From Tessaracoccus sp. SD287 (GTDB taxonomy: Bacteria > Actinomycetota > Actinomycetes > Propionibacteriales > Propionibacteriaceae): a stretch of DNA of 64,000 nt. The DNA lies in the NCBI RefSeq assembly GCF_017355265.1, contig NZ_JADIJQ010000001.1, positions 168,002 to 232,001 on the forward strand, read 5' to 3'. The translations under genes and the position numbers were made by a program. Positions 28,607 through 36,393 of this stretch are shown here, piece after piece; the stretch's first letter is position 1, and every line of letters begins with the position of its first letter. The notes beneath the pieces were generated by a model. It saw nothing but the letters and a program-made list of their open reading frames with translations, was not told the origin of the DNA and did no database searches.

Positions 28607-28740
28607 AAAAAACCCCCGAGGCCACCTGGGGCACACGAGGGAGCGCTTACGTCGTCTGTCGAGAGACGTCAGCGCTTGGCAACTACGAGAATTCGGTACT
28701 GCACCCCTTCACAATGTCCCATCCCATCGCACAGGTCAAC
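28607..28740 (-). promoter_or_regulatory. ilvB promoter and leader-peptide attenuator
   Basis: Read on the minus strand: TTGACC at 28739-28734, a 17-nt spacer and CATTGT at 28716-28711 form the promoter. Six nt later an 11-codon leader frame begins. Directly after its codons comes a 12-bp pause hairpin with one mismatch (28676-28665 with 28653-28642). Then follows an intrinsic terminator, CCCCAGG/CCT-C-GGGG from 28631, with six U residues ending at 28607. This is classic ribosome-mediated attenuation by charged Ile/Leu/Val tRNA, as known for ilvBNC of Corynebacterium. The exact competing antiterminator pairing was not worked out. Confidence 0.85.
28669..28704 (-). CDS. ilvB leader peptide
   Basis: GTG at 28704 opens an 11-residue peptide, MQYRILVVAKR, ending with TGA. 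Four consecutive codons specify Ile, Leu, Val and Val, the end products of the pathway. The GTG lies 6 nt after the -10 element, so the message is probably leaderless and every transcript would be translated at once. The stop lies inside the first arm of the pause hairpin, the arrangement expected for attenuation. Confidence 0.82.
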   Translation of the reverse strand: MQYRILVVAKR

Positions 28741-28784
28741 CGCGCCCCGGCCAGTCTCAGGTGCTGGACCACGCCCCCACGCGA

Positions 28785-28821
28785 CACCGGCGCCGCCCCC
28801 CTGACGGGAGCGACGCCGGTG
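28785..28821 (-). terminator. Terminator after the membrane protein gene at 28838
   Basis: A 16-bp stem with two mismatches or wobble pairs (28785-28800 with 28806-28821) encloses a 5-nt loop, 16 bp past the stop at 28838. It separates that gene from the ilvB promoter. Confidence 0.8.
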
Positions 28822-28837
28822 CGATCGGGTGCCTCGG

Positions 28838-29371
28838 TCAGTCGTTGCGGACCGTGGTGGCGGTGACGGCGGGCTTCAGGGTGGTCAGCGCCCAGCCGAG
28901 CAGGGCGAACATGAGGCCCAGGCCGACGACCAGGGCGGCGATGCCGTAGGTGATCACCGAGCTGAACAGCGAGGAGCGCAGGAAGGCTGCGTTCATCACG
29001 GTGGTGCGGGACTGGGTCGCCTTGTCAAGAGCAGCCTGGGCGGCTGCCTTCTCGGAGTCGCTGGTGGCCTTCTCGAGGTCCGCGCGGGCCTTGGTCTGGT
29101 CGGCGCCGATCTCGGCGTAGGTCTTGCCCTCGGAGCTCTTGAGCGCGTGCTTCTTGATGATCTCGGCCTGGCCGAAGGCGGTGAGCGGCCCCTCAACCTT
29201 CTTGCCGGCAACGGTCACGCCCATCACCTTGTCGGCGTCGGCGGGGACGGTGATGCGCTCGTCCTTCAGCTGTGAGGTGACGATGTTCCACGTCACGATG
29301 CCGGCGACGATCATGACGAGGCCGGCGACGATGGACAGAATGCCAATGATCTTGGCGGGCTTCGAACTCAT
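28838..29371 (-). CDS. Two-helix membrane protein (often mislabelled LigA dioxygenase)
   Basis: A 177-residue protein with a membrane helix near the N-terminus (IIGILSIVAGLVMIVAGIVTW) and another near the C-terminus (VITYGIAALVVGLGLMFALLGWAL). Between them lies an external domain of about 100 residues with VPADADKVMGVTVAGKKVEGPLTAFGQAEIIKKHAL and a charged helix rich in Lys, Ala and Asp. This pattern is widespread in Actinobacteria and is commonly labelled aromatic ring-opening dioxygenase LigA without support: no catalytic residues of that enzyme are seen. AGGAAGGG precedes the ATG at 29371. Its function is unknown. Confidence 0.85.
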   Translation of the reverse strand: MSSKPAKIIGILSIVAGLVMIVAGIVTWNIVTSQLKDERITVPADADKVMGVTVAGKKVEGPLTAFGQAEIIKKHALKSSEGKTYAEIGADQTKARADLEKATSDSEKAAAQAALDKATQSRTTVMNAAFLRSSLFSSVITYGIAALVVGLGLMFALLGWALTTLKPAVTATTVRND

Positions 29372-29464
29372 CAGAGCCCTTCCTGGTTTGGGCGACAAGG
29401 TGACGCCGGTGGATTCTACGACGTTCCGTAGTCGTTGAATAAGACAGTAGCAAGGGGCTGACTG

Positions 29465-29479
29465 CCCCCCGACGGGGGG
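29465..29479 (-). terminator. Short hairpin after the GT87-like gene
   Basis: CCCCCC (29465-29470) and GGGGGG (29474-29479) enclose a 3-nt loop just 3 bp beyond the stop at 29483. The stem is short and has no U-tract, so it is a weaker candidate. Confidence 0.5.
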
Positions 29480-29482
29480 TGC

Positions 29483-30736
29483 CTAATTCGTGGGGCCCCG
29501 GGGAACGTCCCTGTGGGCGGGGTGGCGCCGGGGTCGACGCCCCGGCGCGGTGAGCGCCGCCGCCACCACCAGCAGCACCACCAGGACCGGCCCGACGCTG
29601 CCCAGCAGCGCCTCGACACCCGTGGGCACCGGGCCGCCGGAGGCGATCAACTGCGGCACCCCCAGGGCCGCCCAGCCAACCCACAGTCCACCCAGTGCCA
29701 GCAGCGGAGCCCGCAGTCGGCGCCGTCCCGGCAGCAGGCCGGCGGTCAGCACCACCACCCCCACCAACTGCCACGTCCAGGCGGGGTCGCGGCCCACGAC
29801 CGAGGCCACCAGGACCAGTCCCAGGGCCAGCACCGGTTCGCTGCGCCACCAGCGCGCCGCGACCCAGGCCCCGGCGATCGTCACCAGCAGCGCCGCCACC
29901 TGACCCACGACGGCCGGCGAGCCGAACCTGACCAGGGCAGCGCCCAGGGACTGGTTCGCGGCCCACAGTGCGTCCGGCACAACCGGTGCCGTGCGGCCCT
30001 CCAGCCAGCCCTCGCTCTGCCCCGGCATGACGATCCATCCCAGCACCGCGCAGCCCAGGGCCGCGGCCAGACCGGTGAGCGCGATGCGTCGACGTCCGGC
30101 CAGCAGCAGCGCCAGGAGTACCCACAGCGGGCTCACGGCGATGCCGCCGGCAATGCCGGTCAGGCTGCCCGGGGGCAGCACGCGACCGCGACGGCCGCCG
30201 AGGCGGGGTTCGGTGAGATCGGCGACCACCAGTGCGGTCACCAGCAGGCTCAGTTGGCCCACACCCAGGGCGGCCCGCACCGGTTCGACCATGACCACCA
30301 CCAGGGACCCGGCCAGCAGCAGCTGCGGCCCCTGGAGCCCGAACAGCCGTCGCAGCAGGTGCTGCAGCGCCGAGACCGACGCCACGGTCAGCACCACCTG
30401 CCACAGGGTCGGCCCCGACAGGGCCAGCGGCGCCAGCAGCAGCGCCCCGAACGGGGTGTAGACGAAGTGTGCGGTGCTGGCCGTGCCGAAGACCACCCGT
30501 CCGTCCACCATCTGGGTGGCGACCTGGATCATGGTGCCCAGGTCGGGCATCACCGGCCGCCACGGCAGCAGGCTGCCACCGGCCACGACGAATGGTGCCA
30601 TCACCAGGGCGACCAGGGCCACGGGCAGGGTGGTACTGAACCATCGCAGGACGCCGAGCGCCCAGTCCTCCCCGTCGTGGGCTCGCCGCGGCGTCTGCGT
30701 GCTGGGGCTGGCCCCGGGTGGCGGGGCAGGGGTCAT
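29483..30736 (-). CDS. GT87-like polyprenyl-phosphate-mannose-dependent transferase
   Basis: A 417-residue protein with about ten membrane helices. An Asp in PWRPVMPDLGTMIQVATQMVDGR follows the first helix, where GT-C enzymes such as PimE keep a catalytic Asp. VYTPFGALLLAPLALSGPTLWQVV is the second typical block, and GVGQLSLLVTALVVADL is a third. These enzymes add mannose to lipid-linked glycans such as phosphatidylinositol mannosides at the outer membrane face. Length fits the family; acceptor and linkage cannot be told. Its ATG region overlaps the HIT gene stop by 4 bp. A proline/arginine tail ends the protein. Confidence 0.8.
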   Translation of the reverse strand: MTPAPPPGASPSTQTPRRAHDGEDWALGVLRWFSTTLPVALVALVMAPFVVAGGSLLPWRPVMPDLGTMIQVATQMVDGRVVFGTASTAHFVYTPFGALLLAPLALSGPTLWQVVLTVASVSALQHLLRRLFGLQGPQLLLAGSLVVVMVEPVRAALGVGQLSLLVTALVVADLTEPRLGGRRGRVLPPGSLTGIAGGIAVSPLWVLLALLLAGRRRIALTGLAAALGCAVLGWIVMPGQSEGWLEGRTAPVVPDALWAANQSLGAALVRFGSPAVVGQVAALLVTIAGAWVAARWWRSEPVLALGLVLVASVVGRDPAWTWQLVGVVVLTAGLLPGRRRLRAPLLALGGLWVGWAALGVPQLIASGGPVPTGVEALLGSVGPVLVVLLVVAAALTAPGRRPRRHPAHRDVPRGPTN

Positions 30737-31104
30737 CCGCGGGTGAGCGCTTCGATGGCCGCCTCCGGGGTGGCCGGCGGCTCCACCTCCCCGTAACGGG
30801 GAATGACGTGGACGTGCAGGTGGGACACCTCCTGGCCGGCGCTGGTCCCGGAGTTGACGACCAGATTGATGCCGTCGGCGCCCAGCTTCTCCTGCAGCTG
30901 TCGGGACACCCGCGCGACCAGGGGGGCGATCTCGGCGTAGGCGTCGCCGCCGTCACGCAGGTCCTGCACGTGTCGGCGCGGGACAACCAGCAGGTGGCCG
31001 GGCGACTTCGGCTTGGCGTCGGGGAATGCCACCCCGGTGCTGTCCTCGTCGATGCGGGCGACGGTGATCTCGTCGCTGGCGATGGCACAGAAGATGCAAC
31101 TCAT
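30733..31104 (-). CDS. HIT-family nucleotide hydrolase/transferase
   Basis: A 123-residue histidine-triad protein. The N-terminus has the zinc-type CIFCAIASDEI, and the catalytic triad is in SHLHVHVIPRYG near residue 94. NLVVNSGTSAGQEVSHLH matches the HINT/Fhit-like branch, which hydrolyses AMP- or nucleoside-phosphate conjugates. The physiological substrate is unknown. AAGGA lies 7 nt before the ATG. It is followed by the GT87-like gene with a 4-bp overlap and preceded by a dehydrogenase gene 21 bp away. Confidence 0.92.
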   Translation of the reverse strand: MSCIFCAIASDEITVARIDEDSTGVAFPDAKPKSPGHLLVVPRRHVQDLRDGGDAYAEIAPLVARVSRQLQEKLGADGINLVVNSGTSAGQEVSHLHVHVIPRYGEVEPPATPEAAIEALTRG

Positions 31105-31125
31105 GGCGTGGTCCTTGGCAGGTGG

Positions 31126-32091
31126 TCAGTGCGTGAGTGGTCCGACGGTGACGACATTGGCCAACGGCTCCCCCGCGGTGAAGCGCTGAAGTTGGGCCCG
31201 GACCAGCGCGTTGCGGCGAGGGATGAAGGCGTTGGTGAACCCCCCGACGTGGGGTGAGAACAGCACGTTGGGGGTGCCGCGCAGCGGGTGGTCAGCCGGC
31301 ACCGGCTCGGGGTCGATGACGTCGAGGGCGGCCTGCAGGCGTCCCGAGGCGCACTCGGCAACCAGGGCGTCGGTGTCGACAATGGGGCCGCGGCCGGCAT
31401 TGACCACCATGGCGCCGTCGGGCATGGCCGCCAGCGACCGGGCATTGACCAGCCCGCGGGTGTGCTCGGTGAGCGGGGTGATGATGAACAGCACGTCGGT
31501 GGTGGCGAGCAGGTCGACCAGGTCGGCGCTGGCGCGCACTTCCACCGGTTCACCGTCCAACTCGTCGGTGCGAGCCCTGCTGGCGACCCGGGTGATGCTG
31601 GCTGGTTCGAAGCCCCGCACGCGGCGCTCGATGGCGCGTCCGATGTTGCCGTAGCCGAAGATCAGCACCCGGGCGTCAGCCAGCCCGACTCCCCATCGCG
31701 GCTGCCACTGTCCCGCGACCTGGTCGCGGGCATACACGTCGAGGTGCCGACCGCGGGCCAGGGCCAGGCTGACGGCCAGTTCCGAGGTGGCGGTGTCGTG
31801 CACACCGGCGGCATTGCACAGGGTGACACCGTGGGGCACCAGGGCGTTGATGGCGTCGGTGCCGGCCATCTGGCCCTGGATGACCCGCAGCCGCGGCATC
31901 TGGTGGGTGCGCTCGAAGATGGTGTCCTGGGGCACGCCGTAGGGCAGCACCAGGAACTCGACCCGGTCGATGCTGGCGGGCAGGAACTGGTTGTCGGTGA
32001 AGGGAACCAGGTCGATGTCCAGCCCGCCGCCCAGCACGGCGCGGGCCTCGGCTTCGGTCTGGAACGGCACCCAGGCCGCGGCTCGAGTCAT
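31126..32091 (-). CDS. D-isomer-specific 2-hydroxyacid dehydrogenase
   Basis: A 321-residue NAD(P)-dependent reductase of small 2-keto acids. The Rossmann loop is RVLIFGYGNIGRAIERRV (near residue 142). The catalytic residues are the Arg in MVVNAGRGPIVD, the acid in ALDVIDPEPVPADHPL and the His in LFSPHVGGFT, in the normal order. The N-terminal half has the family's GTDAINALV, with NAAGVHDTATSELA at the hinge. The exact substrate, such as glyoxylate, phosphoglycerate or hydroxyisocaproate, cannot be told. AGGAG precedes the ATG by 8 nt. It follows hisF by only 3 bp, so the two are probably cotranscribed. Confidence 0.88.
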   Translation of the reverse strand: MTRAAAWVPFQTEAEARAVLGGGLDIDLVPFTDNQFLPASIDRVEFLVLPYGVPQDTIFERTHQMPRLRVIQGQMAGTDAINALVPHGVTLCNAAGVHDTATSELAVSLALARGRHLDVYARDQVAGQWQPRWGVGLADARVLIFGYGNIGRAIERRVRGFEPASITRVASRARTDELDGEPVEVRASADLVDLLATTDVLFIITPLTEHTRGLVNARSLAAMPDGAMVVNAGRGPIVDTDALVAECASGRLQAALDVIDPEPVPADHPLRGTPNVLFSPHVGGFTNAFIPRRNALVRAQLQRFTAGEPLANVVTVGPLTH

Positions 32092-32094
32092 GGG

Positions 32095-32892
32095 TCAGGC
32101 TCCTGTCGTGGTGGTCGCGGTGGCGTTGTCGATGCGAACCTGGAAGTCGGCGGAGCGCAGCGCGTCCTTCACCTGGCCCACCGACAGGGTGCCGAAGTGG
32201 AAGACGCTGGCCGCGAGCAGGGCGTCGGCGCCGACCCGCGCCGCCTCGACGAAGTGTTCGGTGGTGCCGGCCCCCCCGGAGGCGATCAGCGGGACGTCAA
32301 TGACCCGGCGCACGGACTCCAGCATTTCCAGGTCGAAACCATTGGTGGTGCCGTCGGCGTCCATCGAGTTCAGCAGCACCTCACCGACGCCCCGGTCCAC
32401 CGCCTCCCGCACCCATTCGATGGCGTCCAGTCCGGCGCTGGTGCGTCCCCCGTGAGTGGTGACCCCGAAGCCGGACGGCATGCCGGGCTCGCGGCGGGCG
32501 TCCAGGCTGAGCACCAGCACCTGGTTGCCGAAGCGTTCGGCGATCTCGGTGATGGCCTGGGGACGCCGGATGGCGCCGGTGTTCATGCCCACCTTGTCGG
32601 CGCCGCAGCGCAGCAGCAGGTCGACGTCCTCGACGCTGCTGACGCCCCCGCCGACGGTCAGCGGGATGAACACGTTCTCGGCGCAGCGCACCACCATGTC
32701 ACGGGTGGTCTCGCGCCCCTCGTTCGACGCGGAGATGTCGAGGAAGGTGATCTCGTCGGCACCGGCCTGGTCGTAGACGCGGGCCATCTCGACGGGGTCG
32801 CCGGCGTCGCGCAGGTTGACGAAGTTCACGCCCTTGACCACGCGCCCGGCGTGGACGTCCAGACAGGGAATGACTCTGATGGCGACAGACAT
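32095..32892 (-). CDS. hisF: Imidazole glycerol phosphate synthase, cyclase subunit
   Basis: A 265-residue TIM barrel that, with HisH, forms imidazole glycerol phosphate in histidine synthesis. The N-terminal [19 protein letters not shown] carries the catalytic Asp11; the second catalytic Asp is in [11 protein letters not shown] near residue 130. Phosphate-binding blocks [12 protein letters not shown] and [14 protein letters not shown] are present. hisH and other his genes are not in the window. The frame is open upstream, but the start at 32892 fits the family and follows a TAGTCT element by 7 nt. It is divergent from tldD. Confidence 0.96.
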   Translation of the reverse strand: MSVAIRVIPCLDVHAGRVVKGVNFVNLRDAGDPVEMARVYDQAGADEITFLDISASNEGRETTRDMVVRCAENVFIPLTVGGGVSSVEDVDLLLRCGADKVGMNTGAIRRPQAITEIAERFGNQVLVLSLDARREPGMPSGFGVTTHGGRTSAGLDAIEWVREAVDRGVGEVLLNSMDADGTTNGFDLEMLESVRRVIDVPLIASGGAGTTEHFVEAARVGADALLAASVFHFGTLSVGQVKDALRSADFQVRIDNATATTTTGA

Positions 32893-32899
32893 GCCAGCC

Positions 32900-32905
32900 A
32901 GACTA
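32900..32905 (-). promoter_or_regulatory. hisF -10 element, leaderless start
   Basis: TAGTCT on the minus strand is followed by 7 nt and the hisF ATG at 32892. Confidence 0.6.
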
Positions 32906-32946
32906 GTCCCTGCGACGTGTGACCCCGTTTTGTCCGCGGCAGTCCC

Positions 32947-32952
32947 TAGAGT
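32947..32952 (+). promoter_or_regulatory. tldD -10 element, leaderless start
   Basis: TAGAGT is followed by 7 nt and the tldD ATG at 32960. It lies 41 bp from the hisF element on the other strand, so the two divergent promoters share one short region. Confidence 0.6.
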
Positions 32953-32959
32953 GGTCGCC

Positions 32960-34474
32960 ATGCCAGAACTTGACCCGGTGTTCACCGGACTCCCGCTGGA
33001 CCAGTTGGCCGACGCGGCGCTCAGCCGCGCCCGCGACCTGGGCGCCAGCCATGCCGACGTCCGCATTGAACGCCACCGCCAGGCGGTCACCGCCCTGCGC
33101 GACGCCAAGGTCACCACCAGCAGCGACTCCAGCGACCTGGCGATCTCGGTGCGGGTGGTCCACCGTGGCTGCTGGGGCTTCGCCGCCGGCATCGCGCTGA
33201 CCAACGAAGCGGCCGCGGCGCTCGCCGAGCAGGCCTGCCGGATCGCCGAGGTCGCCGCCCCGCTGACCCCGCGGCCGGTCGAGTTGGCCGACGAGCCCGT
33301 CCACCGGGGCGAGTGGGTGGCGGCCTACGAACTCAACCCGTTCGAGGTCGCCGAGGCCGATCGCGTGGCCCGCCTGGTCCAACTGTCCGAGGCGCTGGGC
33401 GCCCAGCCCGGTGTCGACCACACCAGCGCCCGCCTGATGATCGCCCAGGAGAACACCTACTTCGCGAACCTGGCCGGCACCCGCACCCTGCAGCAGCGGG
33501 TGCGGATGCACCCGGCATTCACCGCCATCTCGACGGCCGAGGGGCGGATCTCGACGATGCGGACCATCGCTCCCCCGACGGCCCGCGGCTGGGAGTACCT
33601 CGGCACGGGGGCTGCGCACTGGGACGATGAGGTCGCCGGTCTGGGCGAACTGCTCGCCGAGAACGTCGCCGCCCCCACCGTCGAGGCCGGCCCCACCGAC
33701 CTGCTGGTCCACCCCAGCCAGCTGTGGCTGACGCTGCACGAGTCGGTCGCCCACGGCACCGAACTGGACCGTGCGCTGGGCTACGAGGCGGCCTACGCCG
33801 GCACCTCCTTCGCCACCATCGACAAGCTCGGCTCGTTGCAGTACGGATCACCGGTGATGAACGTCACCGGCGACCGGGTCACCGAGCACGGCCTGGCCAC
33901 TGTGGCCTGGGACTGTGAGGGGGTGGAGGCGCAGACCTTTGACATCATCCGTGACGGGGTGCTGGTCGGCTACCAGCTGAACCGCCAGATGGCCGCCGAG
34001 CGTGGCCTCAACGGGGGCCGGTCGAATGGGTGCGCCTATGCCGACTCGGCCAGCCACATCCCGATGCAGCGGATGCCCAACGTCTCCCTGGCCCCTGCCG
34101 CCGACGACACCACCCTGGACGACCTGCTGGCCCAACTGGGGGACGGTCTCTACGTGGTCGGGGACAAGTCGTGGTCGATCGACATGCAGCGCTACAACTT
34201 CCAGTTCACCGGGCAGCGTTTTCACCGGGTCAAGGGCGGCAGGATCGTCGGCCAGGTCCGTGACGCGGCCTACCAGGCGACGACCACCGATTTCTGGGGG
34301 TCGATGGAAGCCGTCGGTGGCCCCTCGACGTGGTCGCTGGAGGGTGCCTTCAACTGCGGCAAGGGTCAGCCCGGGCAGGTTGCGGCCGTCAGCCACGGCG
34401 CCCCGGTGGCGCTCTTCCGGGGTGTCAACGTGCTGAACACCGCTGCCGAGGCCGAACAGACAGGACAGAACTGA
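32960..34474 (+). CDS. tldD: TldD-family metalloprotease subunit
   Basis: A 504-residue protein that, with TldE, forms a protease known to trim modified peptides such as microcin B17 and to degrade CcdA in E. coli. The zinc-type motif [11 protein letters not shown] (HExxxH) near residue 260 identifies the active TldD subunit. [23 protein letters not shown] and the C-terminal [27 protein letters not shown] are conserved blocks. The start at 32960 follows TAGAGT by 7 nt. It is directly followed by tldE with TGATG overlap. Confidence 0.93.
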   Translation: MPELDPVFTGLPLDQLADAALSRARDLGASHADVRIERHRQAVTALRDAKVTTSSDSSDLAISVRVVHRGCWGFAAGIALTNEAAAALAEQACRIAEVAAPLTPRPVELADEPVHRGEWVAAYELNPFEVAEADRVARLVQLSEALGAQPGVDHTSARLMIAQENTYFANLAGTRTLQQRVRMHPAFTAISTAEGRISTMRTIAPPTARGWEYLGTGAAHWDDEVAGLGELLAENVAAPTVEAGPTDLLVHPSQLWLTLHESVAHGTELDRALGYEAAYAGTSFATIDKLGSLQYGSPVMNVTGDRVTEHGLATVAWDCEGVEAQTFDIIRDGVLVGYQLNRQMAAERGLNGGRSNGCAYADSASHIPMQRMPNVSLAPAADDTTLDDLLAQLGDGLYVVGDKSWSIDMQRYNFQFTGQRFHRVKGGRIVGQVRDAAYQATTTDFWGSMEAVGGPSTWSLEGAFNCGKGQPGQVAAVSHGAPVALFRGVNVLNTAAEAEQTGQN

Positions 34475-35865
34475 TGAGGAACTGGATCGACGCCGCCCTG
34501 GACGCGGCCGCCGCCCTGCCCGGGGCCAACCGTGGGACCGTGGTGATCCTCACCGAGACCCACGAGACCAATGTGCGCTGGGCCAACAACGCGCTGACCA
34601 CCAACGGCCAGATGCACCGGATCAGCGCCGAGGTGGTGGCACTCGCCGACGTCGACGGCGGAGTCGCGTCCGGCTGCCTGCAGGGGCCGGTCAGCGACGC
34701 GGCCCAACTGGTCGACCTGGTCCGTCGGGCAGCCGCCGTCGCCGCTGCCGGCAGCCCCGACGAGGACGCCCACGACCTGCCCCGGGGCAGCGTCGACGCC
34801 GACTTCGACGACCCGGCGGCGACGACCTCCTTCGAGGTGTTCACCCCGATCGCCTCGGCCCTGGGCACCGCCTTCGAGCAGGCCGGCGACCGGCACCTGC
34901 TGTTCGGTTTCGCCGAACACATCGTCTCGACCACCTGGCTGGGCAGCAGCACCGGCGCCCGGCGACGTTCGGTGGGCCGCAATGGCCGCCTCGAGTTGAA
35001 TGCCAAGCACCCGGACATGGTCGGCTCGGCCTGGGTGGGGCAGTCGACCACCGACTTCAGCGACGTCGACCTGCCCGGCAAGCTCGCCGAGGTCCTGGAG
35101 CGGTTGTCCTGGGCCGAGAACCGGGTCGACCTGCCCGCCGGGCGCTACGAGGTGATCCTGCCGCCGTCGGCGCTGGCCGACCTGATGATCTATGCCTACT
35201 GGTCCATGTCGGGCAGGGATGCCCGCGAGGGCCAGTCGGTCTTCTCCGCGACCGGGGGCGGCACCCGGGTCGGTGAGGCGTTGACCTCGGCGCCCCTGGA
35301 CATGTGGAGCGATCCGCAGGCCCCCGGCATGGAACGGGCACCGTTCGTCGCCGCCGGGGCGTCGAGCGCCGGTCTGGCATCGGTCTATGACAATGGTGCG
35401 CCGGTGGGTCGGGTCGACTGGCTGGCCGATGGCACCCTGCGGAGCCTGGTGGAGACCTCCCACGAACAGCGGGCCCATGGCCTGAGCGGTCCGCTGCCCT
35501 ACCCCACCTCGAACCTGCTGATCGACGGCCACGGCACCGCGGACCTGCAGCAGATGGTGGCCGGCACCCGGCGGGGGCTGCTGCTCACCTGCCTGTGGTA
35601 CATCCGCGAGGTGGACCCCCGGACGCTGCTGTTGACCGGGCTGACCCGTGACGGGGTCTACCTGGTCGAGGACGGCCGGATCGTGGGGGCGGTGAACAAC
35701 TTCCGCTGGAACGAGTCGCCGGTGGGGCTGCTGGACCGCATCACCGAGGTCGGAGCCGCCGAGCGGACCCTGTGCCGGGAGTGGAACGACTGGTTCAACC
35801 TGACCGTCGCCCCGCCGGTGCGGGTGCGCGACTTCAACATGTCGACGGTCTCCCAGGCCTCATGA
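34474..35865 (+). CDS. tldE: TldE/PmbA-family protease subunit
   Basis: A 463-residue partner of TldD that lacks the HExxxH site, as expected for the scaffolding subunit. It shows the family's N-terminal domain ([25 protein letters not shown]). The centre has [38 protein letters not shown], and the C-terminus reads [37 protein letters not shown]. The ATG overlaps the tldD stop. The pair is likely made in equal amounts. No peptide-toxin precursor or maturase gene is seen nearby. Confidence 0.92.
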   Translation: MRNWIDAALDAAAALPGANRGTVVILTETHETNVRWANNALTTNGQMHRISAEVVALADVDGGVASGCLQGPVSDAAQLVDLVRRAAAVAAAGSPDEDAHDLPRGSVDADFDDPAATTSFEVFTPIASALGTAFEQAGDRHLLFGFAEHIVSTTWLGSSTGARRRSVGRNGRLELNAKHPDMVGSAWVGQSTTDFSDVDLPGKLAEVLERLSWAENRVDLPAGRYEVILPPSALADLMIYAYWSMSGRDAREGQSVFSATGGGTRVGEALTSAPLDMWSDPQAPGMERAPFVAAGASSAGLASVYDNGAPVGRVDWLADGTLRSLVETSHEQRAHGLSGPLPYPTSNLLIDGHGTADLQQMVAGTRRGLLLTCLWYIREVDPRTLLLTGLTRDGVYLVEDGRIVGAVNNFRWNESPVGLLDRITEVGAAERTLCREWNDWFNLTVAPPVRVRDFNMSTVSQAS

Positions 35866-36389
35866 CCGGCGGCCCACACCCGGAACCGTCCAGGAAGAAG
35901 CGCCCGAAGCCCCGCCAGGACGTCGACCCCGCGGCCGAGCAGATGGACCTGCTCGCCAAGGTGCTCGACGACCTGGTGACCGTGCCCGGCACGAATTTCG
36001 GCATCGGGCTCGACGGCCTGCTCGGCCTGGTGCCAGGTGTCGGCGACTCGGTCACCACCACCGTGGCCGCGACGATCCTGGTCGATGCCGCACGGCGACG
36101 GGTGCCGATCCCGGTCCTGATGAGGATGGCGCTCAACCTGGTCATCGACACCGCACTCGGCTACGTGCCGGTGGTCGGGGACGCCGCCGACTTCGCCCAC
36201 CGTGCCAACCGGAAGAACTACCGCCTGCTGAAGGACGCGATCGATGCCGGTGAGCGTGTCGACGACTCCTACCCGGCGTACATGGTCAAGGCCGCCGGCG
36301 TCATCGTCGGGGTGCTGGTGCTCATGGTGGCCTCGGCGATCTTCATGCTGTGGGCGCTGGTGAGCATCCTGGTCCACCTGATCGGGTAG
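35862..36389 (+). CDS. DUF4112 membrane protein
   Basis: A 175-residue protein. A basic, proline-rich N-terminus is followed by the DUF4112 core: LLAKVLDDLVTVPGTNFGIGLDGLLGLVPGVGDSVTTTVAATILVDAARRRVPIPVLMRMALNLVIDTALGYVPVVGDAADFAHRANRKNYRLL. It has two G-x-x-P-x-x-G-D hairpins and one strong C-terminal membrane helix (VIVGVLVLMVASAIFMLWALVSILV). The function is unknown. The ATG overlaps the tldE stop as ATGA, which ties it to the TldD/TldE operon. It converges with helY with only 4 bp between the stops. Confidence 0.88.
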   Translation: MTGGPHPEPSRKKRPKPRQDVDPAAEQMDLLAKVLDDLVTVPGTNFGIGLDGLLGLVPGVGDSVTTTVAATILVDAARRRVPIPVLMRMALNLVIDTALGYVPVVGDAADFAHRANRKNYRLLKDAIDAGERVDDSYPAYMVKAAGVIVGVLVLMVASAIFMLWALVSILVHLIG

Positions 36390-36393
36390 GGCC

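Noticed and set aside
28555..28740. T-box riboswitch upstream of ilvB
   Set aside because: No T-box sequence or specifier stem is seen; the leader peptide with Ile/Leu/Val codons explains the terminator.
28838..29371. Aromatic ring-opening dioxygenase LigA
   Set aside because: The protein is a two-helix membrane protein without the enzyme's metal ligands; the name is a transferred label.
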